Notes: generated by a model from the letters alone, not told the origin. A stretch of DNA of 64,000 nt from Marinobacter sp. (GCA_030457765.1 JAKDUK010000003.1:62001-126000), one strand, 5' to 3'. Shown: positions 49,572 through 58,937, numbered from the stretch's first letter. Translations and numbers: made by a program.

Positions 49572-50873
49572 TCAGTTAAAGTTTTCGGCGCGAATGCGAA
49601 TAACCTTGCCATCAATATCCGAGAGGGATTCCAGCTCTTCAATAGCTCGGTTGATTTGCCGTTCCTGCACGGTATGAGTCAGGATAATCACCGGAATGCG
49701 GCCATCTTTCAGCTCAGATTCCTTCTGCATAATCGACTCAATATTGATGCCGTGCTCACTGATAATCGAGGCAATTTTCGCCAGCACGCCTGGGCGGTCC
49801 AGGGCTGTAATGCGCAAATAATAAGCCGACTGAATCTCTTCCATAGGAAGAACATTCAGGTCTTCCATAGCGTCTGGCGCAAACCCAAGGTAAGGCACTC
49901 GCAGTGCGCCTTCACTTGCCACAACCCGCGCCACATCCACAATATCGGCAATCACCGCAGACGCTGTGGCTTCATCACCGGCGCCTGGGCCGTAATACAT
50001 GGTTTGGCCAACGGCATCGCCTTCCATAAGCACGGCGTTAAGCACGCCATCAACCTGAGCAATCAAGTGGCTACGCGGCACCAACGTGGGGTGTACCCGA
50101 AGCTCAATGCCATCGTCCCGGCGACGGGCAATGCCCAGGTGCTTGATGCGATAACCGAGCAGCTCCGCTTGCGCGATGTCGTAGGGCGTAAGCGTTGAGA
50201 TCCCTTCGGTGAAGGCTTTTTCAAACTGCAGTGGAACACCAAAGCCAGCGGAAGCCAGGATGGTTAGCTTGTGGGCCGCATCAACACCCTCAACGTCGAA
50301 CGTGGGGTCGGCTTCGGCATAGCCAAGATCTTGAGCTTCTTTGAGAACCTCGGCAAAAAGCCGGCCTGCGCGCATTTCGGTGAGGATGTAGTTGCCAGTA
50401 CCGTTGATAATGCCGGCAATCCAATCGATGCGATTTGCGGCCATGCCTTCGCGAACGGCTTTCATAACGGGAATGCCGCCAGCCACACCTGCTTCATAGG
50501 CAACCACAACATTGGCTTTTTCAGCCGCTTCAAAAATCTCGTTGCCATGAACAGCAATCAGCGCCTTGTTAGCTGTGACTACGTGCTTGCCATTTTTGAT
50601 AGCGGCCAGCACAAGTTCACGTGCGGTATCGTAACCGCCGATTAGCTCAACAACCACATCGACAGCTGGGTCATTCACCACGTCGAAAATTTCGGTGCTG
50701 AAGGTTACATCGCCAAGATCCATATCGTCACGACTGCGGCGGCTGGCAATCCGGGTAATACGGATATTGCAGCCTGCACGACCCGCAATAAGTGCTGCGT
50801 TGCGCGTCATTACGTTGAATGTACCGCCGCCAACGGTTCCCAGTCCGCAGATTCCGACACTGACGTCTTTCAA
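49572..50873 (-). CDS. hom: Homoserine dehydrogenase
   Basis: Reduces aspartate semialdehyde to homoserine, the branch to Thr and Met. The NAD(P) motif GLGTVGGGTFNV comes right at the N-terminus; the substrate block YEAGVAGGIPVMKAVREG and the C-terminal ACT regulatory domain (ITALDRPGVLAKIASIISEHGINIES) follow. I chose the TTG at 50873: it is preceded by GAGGTGA with 4-5 nt spacing and gives 433 residues beginning LKDVSVGICG, the usual size. A longer in-frame start at 50954 would add 27 residues that do not resemble the family. A TATACT -10 box is at 50960-50955. Confidence 0.95.
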   Translation of the reverse strand: MKDVSVGICGLGTVGGGTFNVMTRNAALIAGRAGCNIRITRIASRRSRDDMDLGDVTFSTEIFDVVNDPAVDVVVELIGGYDTARELVLAAIKNGKHVVTANKALIAVHGNEIFEAAEKANVVVAYEAGVAGGIPVMKAVREGMAANRIDWIAGIINGTGNYILTEMRAGRLFAEVLKEAQDLGYAEADPTFDVEGVDAAHKLTILASAGFGVPLQFEKAFTEGISTLTPYDIAQAELLGYRIKHLGIARRRDDGIELRVHPTLVPRSHLIAQVDGVLNAVLMEGDAVGQTMYYGPGAGDEATASAVIADIVDVARVVASEGALRVPYLGFAPDAMEDLNVLPMEEIQSAYYLRITALDRPGVLAKIASIISEHGINIESIMQKESELKDGRIPVIILTHTVQERQINRAIEELESLSDIDGKVIRIRAENFN

Positions 50874-50954
50874 GCTCTCACCTCTGATCCCGTTGGGGTG
50901 CTGATGAATTGTAGTTTTGCAGCATTGCGATGTTGCGACACTGAAAGGCCGCAT

Positions 50955-50960
50955 AGTATA
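50955..50960 (-). promoter_or_regulatory. Probable -10 box for hom-thrC-recJ
   Basis: Reads TATACT on the minus strand, one mismatch from consensus, about 82 nt before the hom TTG start. The -35 region is poor (TTATTC at 17 nt). It lies beside a 10-bp hairpin (50963-50972 with 50984-50993, one wobble) that overlaps the spacer and could act as an operator or, less likely, a dsbC terminator. Confidence 0.4.
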
Positions 50961-50962
50961 CC

Positions 50963-50993
50963 GGTTCAGGGCCTGCTGAATAAGCCCTGAGCC
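50963..50993. repeat. 10-bp inverted repeat between dsbC and hom
   Basis: GGTTCAGGGC pairs with GCCCTGAGCC (one G-T) around an 11-nt loop. No T-run follows on the minus strand, so it is not a clear dsbC terminator. It overlaps the -35/spacer region of the suggested hom promoter. Confidence 0.55.
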
Positions 50994-51047
50994 AAAAGCT
51001 TGTCACATAACCGAGCCACCCACGGAGCGCCCCAGCTTATGCACGCT

Positions 51048-51779
51048 TTAAAGTAGGCCCAGCCCTTCGGCCAGGTTTCGAGCTGGAACATAACCGCGCA
51101 CAATATTGCCATCCTCCAGCACAATGGCCGGCGTACCCGTAACACCGATACGACGGCCCAGTTTAAACTGCTCTAAAACAGGGTCTTTGCAAGTAGCTGG
51201 CGCAACGGTTTTACCGGCTTTTGCTGAATCCATCGCTGCCTGCTGATCCTCTGCACACCAAACCGACACATACTTTACAAACGACGGCGTGTTTGGGCCG
51301 GATCGTGGGTAGGCATAATAATTCACAGTAATACCGTAATCATTAAGCTGCGGCACTTCATCGTGTAGCTTGCGGCAGTACGGGCAGTCAATATCAGTGA
51401 ACACACTGATCACCGCCTGCTCGTCGCTTGCTTTGTAACTGATAACGCCATCGTCACCGTGGTTTTTCATGGTGTTGCGCCGGCCGCCGGCTTTTGCACT
51501 CTCTGTCACGTTGGTGATGCCATTGCTGGTTATTTTCAGCAAATCACCGGTTAACAAATACTGGCCATCCGAGGTGGTATAAATAGTATCTCCGTTATTG
51601 CTCTGAACCTCGTAAAGCCCCTCAGCCTCAGATTCCTTCACAGACGATATCTTCAGCCCCGGCACAGAGCTAGAAAGCCGCTCGCTGATGCCATCTTCAA
51701 CATCACCGGCAACGCTGAAGGGCGAACCCAGAACACCTGCAGCCGCTATGGCCGCCATAAAAAAACGTTTTACATTCAT
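51048..51779 (-). CDS. dsbC: Thiol:disulfide interchange protein DsbC
   Basis: Periplasmic disulfide isomerase. A signal peptide (RFFMAAIAAAGVLGSPFSVAG) precedes a dimerisation domain and a thioredoxin-like domain. The active site reads DIDCPYCRKLH: the flanks fit DsbC, but CPYC is the form usual for DsbG, where E. coli DsbC has CGYC. The second disulfide (VWCAED ... ATCKD) and the cis-proline loop GVTGTPAIVL are also DsbC-like. About 243 residues from the ATG at 51779; a GTG at 51791 is possible. Its position between xerD and hom is the usual one for dsbC. Confidence 0.93.
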   Translation of the reverse strand: MNVKRFFMAAIAAAGVLGSPFSVAGDVEDGISERLSSSVPGLKISSVKESEAEGLYEVQSNNGDTIYTTSDGQYLLTGDLLKITSNGITNVTESAKAGGRRNTMKNHGDDGVISYKASDEQAVISVFTDIDCPYCRKLHDEVPQLNDYGITVNYYAYPRSGPNTPSFVKYVSVWCAEDQQAAMDSAKAGKTVAPATCKDPVLEQFKLGRRIGVTGTPAIVLEDGNIVRGYVPARNLAEGLGLL

Positions 51780-51912
51780 TCCGGCAATCACACCTTTTCA
51801 GTCAGATACTTATTGGGCTTGCGACGTTATTCACACCAGCCATAAAACGAGCCATTTCATCAGGACACTGCGACACTTGTCTGCCACAAAAGTTCAACGC
51901 AACACTCTACCT

Positions 51913-51939
51913 AAAATCCCCGGATTCAACCACGGGGAT
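51913..51939 (-). terminator. Intrinsic terminator of xerD
   Basis: On the minus strand ATCCCCG and CGGGGAT form a perfect 7-bp stem with a 10-nt loop, directly followed by TTTT. It overlaps the xerD stop codon. It would keep xerD transcription from entering dsbC. Confidence 0.6.
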
Positions 51940-52858
51940 GATGAGCCTTATGCAACGACTGCAAACGCTGACGCGCCACATGCGTGTAGATCTGAGTAGT
52001 GGAAAGATCTGAATGGCCCAGCAACATCTGAACGACCCGAAGATCAGCGCCATGGTTGAGCAAGTGAGTCGCAAAAGCATGCCGTAGCGTATGCGGCGAC
52101 AAGTGCTTGTGAATACCAATACGCGTAGCGTAATGGCGAATACGATACCAGAACGTCTGTCGGGTCATGGCTGTCGCGCGGTTGCCGGGAAACAGCGCAT
52201 CGCAGGCTTGCCCCTTAAGTAACTCCAAACGCCCCTCTTTCATGTATTGGAGCAACCAATCTACTGCCTCTTCTCCCAAGGGCACCAGCCGTTCTTTATC
52301 ACCTTTACCCGTGACCCGTATCACTCCCTGGCGGAGGTTCACCTGATCAACACGCAAGCCTGTGAGCTCAGACACCCGCAAACCACAACCGTAAAGAATC
52401 TCAAGCATAGCTTTGTCTCGTTGCTCAATCGGTAAACGGGGATCCGGCTCAGCCAAGAGCGCATCTACCTCTTCTTCCGTTAAGGAATCTGGCAACCGCC
52501 TGGGCAGCTTAGGACTCTCTATGCGCAACGAAGGGTCTTCAGAAATAAGCTTCTCTCGAAGCAAGTAGCGAAAAAAGCGACGAATACCCGAAAGGCGGCG
52601 CGCTGCTGTGGAAGTTTTAACTCCCTGCGCAAGCCCACTCGCCATCCATGCCAGCAAATCCGACCGGCGAGTTTCAATTAATAGCGGTCGACCGGGCTGA
52701 TTTTCCAGCCATGCAGCTAAACGATGCAAATCGCTTCGGTATGCCTGACGGGTTTTTTCGCCCAGGCCATCCTCAAGCCAAACCGCATCAACAAAACGAA
52801 CAATGACCGCCTCATCCTCTGCTCTCAAACCACCGCCCTCAGACAAACCCCTGTGCAC
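51926..52858 (-). CDS. xerD: Site-specific tyrosine recombinase XerD
   Basis: With XerC resolves chromosome dimers at dif. The 310-residue protein has the N-terminal SAM-like core-binding domain (LGEKTRQAYRSDLHRLAAWLE) and the catalytic domain: Arg in GCGLRVSELTGL, His-Arg in SPHTLRHAFATHLL, His in LGHSDLSTTQIYTHV, with the terminal Tyr nucleophile in that last block. It is slightly longer than E. coli XerD (298), from an acidic N-terminal extension. Followed by dsbC; a terminator overlaps its end. Confidence 0.96.
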   Translation of the reverse strand: MHRGLSEGGGLRAEDEAVIVRFVDAVWLEDGLGEKTRQAYRSDLHRLAAWLENQPGRPLLIETRRSDLLAWMASGLAQGVKTSTAARRLSGIRRFFRYLLREKLISEDPSLRIESPKLPRRLPDSLTEEEVDALLAEPDPRLPIEQRDKAMLEILYGCGLRVSELTGLRVDQVNLRQGVIRVTGKGDKERLVPLGEEAVDWLLQYMKEGRLELLKGQACDALFPGNRATAMTRQTFWYRIRHYATRIGIHKHLSPHTLRHAFATHLLNHGADLRVVQMLLGHSDLSTTQIYTHVARQRLQSLHKAHHPRG

Positions 52859-52880
52859 ACGGCTGTATTCTCGCTCACCA

Positions 52881-52920
52881 GAAACAAGAAAGGCAGCCCT
52901 AAGGCTGCCTTTCTTGTTTC
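52881..52920. terminator. Strong bidirectional-type terminator between rplS and xerD
   Basis: A perfect 18-bp stem (52881-52898 with 52903-52920) closes a 4-nt loop. The core is GGCAGCC/GGCTGCC, with the outer part made of A- and T-rich runs that give TTTCTTGTTTC at the 3' side on either strand. It lies 23 nt past the rplS stop and ahead of xerD, so it ends the rpsP-rimM-trmD-rplS transcript. Confidence 0.9.
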
Positions 52921-52943
52921 AAGGTTGCTCAGCAGATAGCTGA

Positions 52944-53300
52944 TCAGCCCAGCTTTTCCTTGATGCGTGCTGCCTTGCCCGAAAGCTCGCGCAAGTAGTA
53001 AAGCTTCGCCTGGCGAACATCACCACGACGCTTCACTGCAATGCTGTCGATCAGCTTGGAAAAGGTCTGAAAAGTACGCTCAACGCCTACACCGTAGGAA
53101 ATCTTTCGTACGGTGAAGGACGAGTTCATGCCACGGTTACGCTTACCAATGACAACGCCCTCGAACGCCTGCAAACGCTCACGGGCGCCCTCTGTTACGC
53201 GAACCTGGATAGTCACGGTGTCGCCCGGCGCGAACGCGGGGATTTCCTTGGCCATCTGTTCTGTTTCGAGTTGATTGATGATGTTGTTCTTGCCGCTCAT
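52944..53300 (-). CDS. rplS: 50S ribosomal protein L19
   Basis: Ribosomal protein at the 30S-50S interface. From the ATG at 53300 it has 118 residues, the usual size; GGAG stands 7-8 nt before it. Typical blocks are [34 protein letters not shown] and [16 protein letters not shown]. The in-frame start at 53351 would overlap nothing useful and adds 17 non-family residues. Last gene of the rpsP-rimM-trmD-rplS operon. Confidence 0.98.
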   Translation of the reverse strand: MSGKNNIINQLETEQMAKEIPAFAPGDTVTIQVRVTEGARERLQAFEGVVIGKRNRGMNSSFTVRKISYGVGVERTFQTFSKLIDSIAVKRRGDVRQAKLYYLRELSGKAARIKEKLG

Positions 53301-53337
53301 CGTAATGCTCCTGATACCTAATCTTTTAATGCCCTGA

Positions 53338-54084
53338 TTATTCAGAGGCACACGGTTCGTTTAAAATCTCACCCAGCAGCTCACGCTCTTCGTCCGTAAG
53401 CACCCGCTTGTCCAGCAGATCGGGGCGTCGCTCCCGGGTTCGCCTCAGCGACTGCTTTAGTCGCCAGCGCCGGATCTGACCATGGTGACCGCCTAACAAA
53501 ATATCCGGCACCGCCTGACCTTCGTAAACTTCGGGCCGGGTGTAGTGCGGACAATCCAGCAAACCGTCAGCAAAAGAATCCTGTTCTGCCGACTGCGCAT
53601 GACCCAGCGCTCCGGGGATGAGGCGTGTAACCGCATCAATCACAGCCATAGCTGCCACTTCGCCACCAGAGAGTACAAAGTCTCCCAGTGATATTTCCCG
53701 GTCGACTTCTGCCGCTACCAAGCGTTCATCAACGCCCTCATAACGACCCGCTACCAGAATCAAACGTTCTTCCGCAGCGAGCGACTCAACAACAGCCTGA
53801 TTCAGCTTCTCACCTTGGGGTGAAAGGTAAACCACACACGCTTTTCCCGGCGACGCTTGCCGTGCCGCGTGAATGGCATCCCTGAGCGGCTGAATTTTCA
53901 TCAGCATACCGGGGCCACCCCCGTAGGGACGGTCATCGACGGTGCGGTGGCGATCATGGGTAAAATCGCGAGGGTTCCAGCTGCCAAAGGTCAAAAGACC
54001 GTCACGCACTGCCCTGCTCGTTACCCCGTAATCCGTTACCGCCTGAAACATGTCTGGAAACAGACTGACTGCGCCAATCCACAT
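53338..54084 (-). CDS. trmD: tRNA (guanine-37-N1)-methyltransferase
   Basis: Makes m1G37 in tRNAs, preventing frameshifts. The 248-residue SPOUT enzyme begins [11 protein letters not shown], has the knot block [13 protein letters not shown] and [11 protein letters not shown], and the C-terminal [11 protein letters not shown]. It is 3 nt after rimM and 37 nt before rplS. Confidence 0.98.
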   Translation of the reverse strand: MWIGAVSLFPDMFQAVTDYGVTSRAVRDGLLTFGSWNPRDFTHDRHRTVDDRPYGGGPGMLMKIQPLRDAIHAARQASPGKACVVYLSPQGEKLNQAVVESLAAEERLILVAGRYEGVDERLVAAEVDREISLGDFVLSGGEVAAMAVIDAVTRLIPGALGHAQSAEQDSFADGLLDCPHYTRPEVYEGQAVPDILLGGHHGQIRRWRLKQSLRRTRERRPDLLDKRVLTDEERELLGEILNEPCASE

Positions 54085-54087
54085 CCG

Positions 54088-54615
54088 TCAGAACTCCGGA
54101 TCCCAATCTACTATCAACTTGTGATCTGCCAGGCTGATCTCCCGGACAACTTCGTCTGGTCGATAGGGAATCAGGCGCTCGCGCTGATCTATAGAGCCTG
54201 GCGTTGCATGCACCACCAGCACATCATTGGAACCGGTTTCTATCAGATGATCCACATGACCGAGACACTCACCCTCAACAGTGAACACATCAAGACCCTG
54301 CAGCTGACGCCAGTAAAACTCTCCCTCAGGGAGTTCAGGCAGCTCAGCCGTCGGAACCCTGACCTCAGCACCAGAATATGTGCGAGCAAGTTCACGATCA
54401 TTAATATCTTTCAGCCTGACAACGATCGCCTGCCCTTGGCGACGACCTTCCTCAAGCTTTACAGGAATACGCTTACCATCCAGATTTAAAATCCAGTTGG
54501 CATAGCTGAGTATTCCGTCTTTGGGGTCGGTGAAGGAATAAACCTTTAACCACCCTTTAACCCCAAATACCGAGGTAATCCGACCGATCACAGTTTCCTG
54601 CGAATTCTGAGTCAT
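54088..54615 (-). CDS. rimM: Ribosome maturation factor RimM
   Basis: Assists assembly of the 30S head. The 175-residue protein has the N-terminal RimM domain (VIGRITSVFGVKGWLKVYSFTD) and the PRC-barrel (FYWRQLQGLDVFTVEGECLGHVDHL). It ends IVDWDPEF, as usual for the family. 26 nt after rpsP and 3 nt before trmD. Confidence 0.97.
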   Translation of the reverse strand: MTQNSQETVIGRITSVFGVKGWLKVYSFTDPKDGILSYANWILNLDGKRIPVKLEEGRRQGQAIVVRLKDINDRELARTYSGAEVRVPTAELPELPEGEFYWRQLQGLDVFTVEGECLGHVDHLIETGSNDVLVVHATPGSIDQRERLIPYRPDEVVREISLADHKLIVDWDPEF

Positions 54616-54641
54616 ATAAAAACCCCGGCGATCAGTAAGCC

Positions 54642-54881
54642 TTACTCAGCGGCTTTGAGCAGCTGCGCAACGCGATCACTGGCTTGTGCACCACGGCCAA
54701 TCCAGAAATTTACACGATCACGATCAACGCGTAGACGCTCTTCCTGACCCCGTGCAACCGGGTTAAAGAAGCCGACACGCTCGATGAAGCTGCCGTCACG
54801 TGATTTGCGGCTGTCAGTGACTGTTAGATGATAGAACGGGCGCTTCTTAGAGCCGCCGCGAGCCAAACGGATTGTTACCAT
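54642..54881 (-). CDS. rpsP: 30S ribosomal protein S16
   Basis: A 79-residue ribosomal protein with the family start [19 protein letters not shown] and the [15 protein letters not shown] block. First gene of the rpsP-rimM-trmD-rplS operon. Upstream (minus strand, 54882-54960) a TATAAC hexamer can be seen about 22-27 nt ahead of the start, without a good -35. Confidence 0.98.
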   Translation of the reverse strand: MVTIRLARGGSKKRPFYHLTVTDSRKSRDGSFIERVGFFNPVARGQEERLRVDRDRVNFWIGRGAQASDRVAQLLKAAE

Positions 54882-54995
54882 TTAACCAATATCCTGTTCA
54901 GTTATACGAACTTTGTACGTTTCACGTCGGCCACAAGAGTGGCTAACGCGAAGACCCATACTCGAAAGGGGCGCTATTCTATGCTAAATACGCGC

Positions 54996-55033
54996 CAAAG
55001 AAAACAGGAAAACCCACTGATTCCAGGTTTTCC
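54996..55033 (-). terminator. Terminator of ffh
   Basis: On the minus strand GGAAAACC and GGTTTTCC form a perfect 8-bp stem around an 11-nt loop, followed by TGTTTTCTTTG. It lies 12 nt past the ffh stop and separates ffh from rpsP. Confidence 0.65.
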
Positions 55034-55045
55034 ATGTAAGGCCTT

Positions 55046-56434
55046 TTACATACGGCCCATTGGAGGCATTCCACCGCCACCACCGCCCGGCGGCATCATA
55101 CCACCAAGACCGCGCATCATATTCGCCATACCGCCTTTTTTACCAAACTTTTTCATCATCTTTTGCATTTGCTTGTGCTGCTTAAGCAATTTGTTCACAT
55201 CTTGTATCTGAGTTCCTGAACCACTTGCAATGCGGCGCTTACGGGAATTATTAATAACATCCGGGTGACGGCGTTCTTTTGACGTCATCGAGCAGATAAT
55301 CGCTTCAAGCTGTCCCATAGACTTGTCATTAACCTGTTGCTGAGCTACCTGAGCCATCTGCCCCATTCCCGGCAGCTTATCCATCAGGCCACCGATACCG
55401 CCCATGCTCTTCATCTGCTGAAGTTGGTCGCGGAAATCCTCAAGATCAAAGTTTTTACCTTTTTTGATCTTTTTGGTGAGTTTCTGCGCCTTTTTCTGAT
55501 CCAGCTTGCGCTCTGCATCTTCTATAAGGGAGAGCACATCGCCCATACCGAGAATTCGGGAGGCCACCCGGTCCGGATGGAACGGCTCCAGGGCGTCGGA
55601 TTTTTCACCCACCCCCAAAAACTTAATGGGCTTGCCAGTGATATGCCTTACAGAAAGCGCGGCACCACCCCGGGCATCGCCGTCGGTTTTAGTCAGCACC
55701 ACGCCAGTCAGCGGCAGCGCATCATTAAAAGCCTTGGCGGTATTCGCGGCGTCCTGCCCTGTCATGGCATCAACCACAAAGAGGGTTTCAACCGGGTTAA
55801 CTGCTTTATGCAGACGGCTAATCTCGCCCATCATCTGCTCGTCAACATGCAGACGACCCGCAGTATCAAGAATTACAACATCGATGTGCTTTTTTCGGGC
55901 GGCAGCAAGAGCACCCTCGGCGATGGCAGCAGGATCCTGATCAGAGGTGCTGGGAAAAAACTCAACACCTACCTCGCCTGCCAAAGTTTCCAACTGCTTG
56001 ATCGCTGCCGGTCGGTATATATCGGCACTCACCACCATGACAGATTTCTTCTGGCGCTCTTTTAGAAAACGCGACAGTTTCGCTACCGTGGTGGTTTTAC
56101 CAGCGCCCTGAAGGCCCGCCATCATAATAACTGCAGGTGGCTGAACGGCAAGATTCAGGGTTTCGTTACCCTCACCCATCACCCGCTCAAGCTCCTGCTG
56201 AACGACCTTTACGAAAACCTGGCCTGGGGAAAGGCTACGCTGAACTTCCTGCCCTATAGCTCGCTTACGGACACCCTCAACAAAGTCCTTTACTACCGGC
56301 AGGGCGACATCTGCCTCCAGCAGTGCCATGCGCACTTCCCGAAGCGTGTCCTTTATATTGTCGTCGGTTAGCCGCGCCTGACCGGAAATCTTGCGCAGGC
56401 TACCGGAAAGTCGGTCTTGGAGGTTCTCAAACAT
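55046..56434 (-). CDS. ffh: Signal recognition particle protein Ffh
   Basis: SRP GTPase that targets membrane proteins with 4.5S RNA. From the ATG at 56434 (AAGAG upstream) it has 462 residues, the usual size. N domain, then G domain with GLQGAGKTTTVAKL, DTAGRLH and TKTDGDARGGAAL, then the methionine-rich M domain with SGSGTQIQDVNKLLKQ. It ends in a glycine- and methionine-rich tail. A TATAAT hexamer at 56525-56520 on the minus strand, about 86 nt upstream, is a likely -10 box. Confidence 0.97.
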   Translation of the reverse strand: MFENLQDRLSGSLRKISGQARLTDDNIKDTLREVRMALLEADVALPVVKDFVEGVRKRAIGQEVQRSLSPGQVFVKVVQQELERVMGEGNETLNLAVQPPAVIMMAGLQGAGKTTTVAKLSRFLKERQKKSVMVVSADIYRPAAIKQLETLAGEVGVEFFPSTSDQDPAAIAEGALAAARKKHIDVVILDTAGRLHVDEQMMGEISRLHKAVNPVETLFVVDAMTGQDAANTAKAFNDALPLTGVVLTKTDGDARGGAALSVRHITGKPIKFLGVGEKSDALEPFHPDRVASRILGMGDVLSLIEDAERKLDQKKAQKLTKKIKKGKNFDLEDFRDQLQQMKSMGGIGGLMDKLPGMGQMAQVAQQQVNDKSMGQLEAIICSMTSKERRHPDVINNSRKRRIASGSGTQIQDVNKLLKQHKQMQKMMKKFGKKGGMANMMRGLGGMMPPGGGGGGMPPMGRM

Positions 56435-56519
56435 GTTGCTCTTCCGTACCCCGGATAAATTGAGTGCATAATCCTCAGAGCCGGCTTTGGCTCCTCGATT
56501 CCTATTGCATAATCGTGAC

Positions 56520-56525
56520 ATTATA
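56520..56525 (-). promoter_or_regulatory. Probable -10 box for ffh
   Basis: Perfect TATAAT on the minus strand, giving a leader of roughly 80 nt for ffh. The -35 position is not well matched. It lies in the 181-nt gap between divergent ffh and the ypjD-like gene. Confidence 0.45.
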
Positions 56526-56615
56526 ACCAGACTATCGTTCTGAAACGACCAGCCCGGTCAAATCGGCAAATACACTTGCCGATCAACAGCCAGCACAGCG
56601 GTTAATAAGGAAGTC

Positions 56616-57422
56616 ATGGGAACGCTGATTCTCGCGGTCACCTCTCTTTTTCTGTATAGCGTCGGCACCGCTTTGCAGGCGCTTCACTTTCGTGGACGCG
56701 TACACAGTAACATTGCGATCACCACACTTATCGGCATGCTGGCTCTCGCCGCCCATGGGCTTTTGATTACCCAGACCATACACCACGATGGCGGCGTAGA
56801 CTTCGGTTTCTTCAAAAGCTCTGTACTGATCTCCTGGCTGATTGTGTTTCTTTTGCTGGGGCTTAACCTGAAAAAGCCGGTTCAAAGCTTATTTTTAGGC
56901 GTATACCCGCTGGCCGCTTTTACTATCATCACAACGTTAATAACACACACGCCCTCACGCGTCGTCTCTGATGAAAGCTATGGCGTACTCTCCCATATCG
57001 CATTATCGGTGACAGCCTACAGCCTGTTTTCCTTGGCGGCCATACAGGCAACACTGCTTTATTTCCAAAATCGCCAACTAAAACAAAATTACAACAGCGC
57101 TCTGGTGCGCAACCTGCCGCCGCTACAAACCATGGAATCTCTGCTTTTCGAAATGGTCTGGGCCGGTGTCGTTATACTCACTCTCGCCATTGTGACCGGC
57201 GCCGTTTTTATAGAAAACCTGTTCGCCCAGAACCTGGCCCACAAAACCGTATTTTCTTTGCTTTCGCTGCTGGTATTCGTCGCGTTACTTGTGGGGCGCT
57301 ACACGAAAGGCTGGCGCGGCATGACAGCAAGCCGCTGGACACTGGCCGGCTGCGCCCTCCTGATGCTGGCCTTCTATGGCAGCAAGTTCGCCCTTGAGCT
57401 TGTATTTCAAAAAGGCGGCTAA
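56616..57422 (+). CDS. ypjD: CcsA/YpjD-family cytochrome c assembly-like membrane protein
   Basis: A 268-residue protein of about eight membrane helices. The second half fits the CcsA/CcmC-type cytochrome c assembly domain (SHIALSVTAYSLFSLAAIQATLLYF; later LLVGRYTKGWRG). In E. coli YpjD is beside ffh in the same divergent setting, as here. Its real function is not settled; heme transport or cytochrome c maturation is inferred from the family. The next gene starts 82 nt downstream on the same strand. Confidence 0.85.
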   Translation: MGTLILAVTSLFLYSVGTALQALHFRGRVHSNIAITTLIGMLALAAHGLLITQTIHHDGGVDFGFFKSSVLISWLIVFLLLGLNLKKPVQSLFLGVYPLAAFTIITTLITHTPSRVVSDESYGVLSHIALSVTAYSLFSLAAIQATLLYFQNRQLKQNYNSALVRNLPPLQTMESLLFEMVWAGVVILTLAIVTGAVFIENLFAQNLAHKTVFSLLSLLVFVALLVGRYTKGWRGMTASRWTLAGCALLMLAFYGSKFALELVFQKGG

Positions 57423-57504
57423 CCCGCTGCTCGCAATGTCTTGACACCAGGCACGATCACAACCTACTTTCGCTACTTGTAAGCAACATAAGGACACCAT
57501 TAGT

Positions 57505-58788
57505 TTGGACGGTACATCGCTTACTGCGCTGTCGATTATTCTGGTCGGACTGATCATGCTGTCGGCGTTTTTCTCCAGCTCTGAAACCGGCATGATGTCG
57601 CTCAACCGGTATCGCCTCAAACATATGGCGAAAACCGGCCACAAAGGCGCGAAACGCGCACAGGGGCTACTGCAACGCACCGATCAGCTGATCGGTATCA
57701 TCCTGATAGGAAACAACTTTGTAAACATCCTGGCGTCATCCATCGCCACGGTTATAGCCATTCGCATCTGGGGCGATGCGGGCATTGCCATTGCTACGTT
57801 GCTACTGACCATCGTTATCCTGATTTTTGCGGAGGTAACGCCAAAAACCCTGGCAGCCTTGTTTCCGGAAAAAATCGCATTTCCGGCAAGTTATATACTA
57901 GGGCCACTGCTCAAAATCCTTTACCCGATTGTGTGGGCGGTAAATCTGTTCACCGGGGCGATCCTCCGGGTCCTCAGAATCTCTGCAGACGAGGCCGCCC
58001 ACGATCACCTCAGCCGGGAAGAGCTAAGAACCCTGGTTAATGAAGCCGGCGCACTGATCCCGCCCAAACACAAAGACATGTTGGTAAGTATATTGGATCT
58101 GGAAAAGGTCACCGTAAATGACATCATGGTGCCGCGAAACGAAATCTCAGGTATCGACCTGGAAGACGACACAGACACAATTCTTCGACAACTGAGAAAC
58201 AGCCAGCACACACGCTTACCAGTACTAAAAGGCGACATAAACGATATTAAAGGCATTCTGCATATGCGCAGCGTAGCCAAATTGTTACAGCAAGACGAAA
58301 TAAACAAAGCGATGATTATGCAGCTTTGCCAAGAACCCTACTTCGTGCCCGAGAGCACGCCACTGAACACGCAACTCATCAACTTTCAGAAAGAAAAACA
58401 CCGATTCGGTATCGTGGTGGACGAGTACGGCGATGTGCTCGGGCTAGCTACCCTGGAAGACATTCTCGAAGAAATTGTTGGCGAGTTCACAACAGACTAT
58501 GCAGCCACCAGCCCTGATATCATCCCGCAAGAAAACGGCACTTTCATTATTGATGGCACAGCTGCCGTGCGCACTATCAATAAAACTTTGGGCTGGGCCT
58601 TACCTACAGATGGCCCCAAAACCCTCAACGGCCTAATCACAGAAACCCTTGAAAATATCCCGGACACCAACGTTTGCCTGAAAGTAGATGGCCATCGGGT
58701 TGAGGTGCTCCAAATCAAAGACAACGTCGTAAAGGCGGCTATTGTACACCCTAAAAAGCGCAAAAAGCGGGCACTCTCCATTGCCTGA
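57505..58788 (+). CDS. CNNM/CorC-family (HlyC/CorC) CBS-domain membrane protein
   Basis: A 427-residue protein with a DUF21 (CNNM) membrane domain (about 9-190; FFSSSETGMMSLNRYRL, VTPKTLAALFPEKIAFP), a CBS pair (about 205-325; DIMVPRNEISGIDLEDD, LEDILEEIVGEFTTDY) and a C-terminal CorC_HlyC domain. This is the layout of E. coli YfjD, thought to act in magnesium or cobalt efflux or tolerance. The start is a TTG at 57505 with AAGGA about 12 nt upstream; no ATG near it would keep the membrane domain whole. It follows the ypjD gene, as in many gammaproteobacteria. Confidence 0.9.
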   Translation: MDGTSLTALSIILVGLIMLSAFFSSSETGMMSLNRYRLKHMAKTGHKGAKRAQGLLQRTDQLIGIILIGNNFVNILASSIATVIAIRIWGDAGIAIATLLLTIVILIFAEVTPKTLAALFPEKIAFPASYILGPLLKILYPIVWAVNLFTGAILRVLRISADEAAHDHLSREELRTLVNEAGALIPPKHKDMLVSILDLEKVTVNDIMVPRNEISGIDLEDDTDTILRQLRNSQHTRLPVLKGDINDIKGILHMRSVAKLLQQDEINKAMIMQLCQEPYFVPESTPLNTQLINFQKEKHRFGIVVDEYGDVLGLATLEDILEEIVGEFTTDYAATSPDIIPQENGTFIIDGTAAVRTINKTLGWALPTDGPKTLNGLITETLENIPDTNVCLKVDGHRVEVLQIKDNVVKAAIVHPKKRKKRALSIA

Positions 58789-58937
58789 CACGGATAACTG
58801 TCGCCCTATATACGATTGAGTTATAGCCCGCCTGCATTGATAGAAGGTCAAAGTTTAAGCAGCAACTTGACCCATATCAATCCTCTGCCAACACTATGGA
58901 TGAGCTCGACACAACAATAATCAGTAGGAGTTTATCC

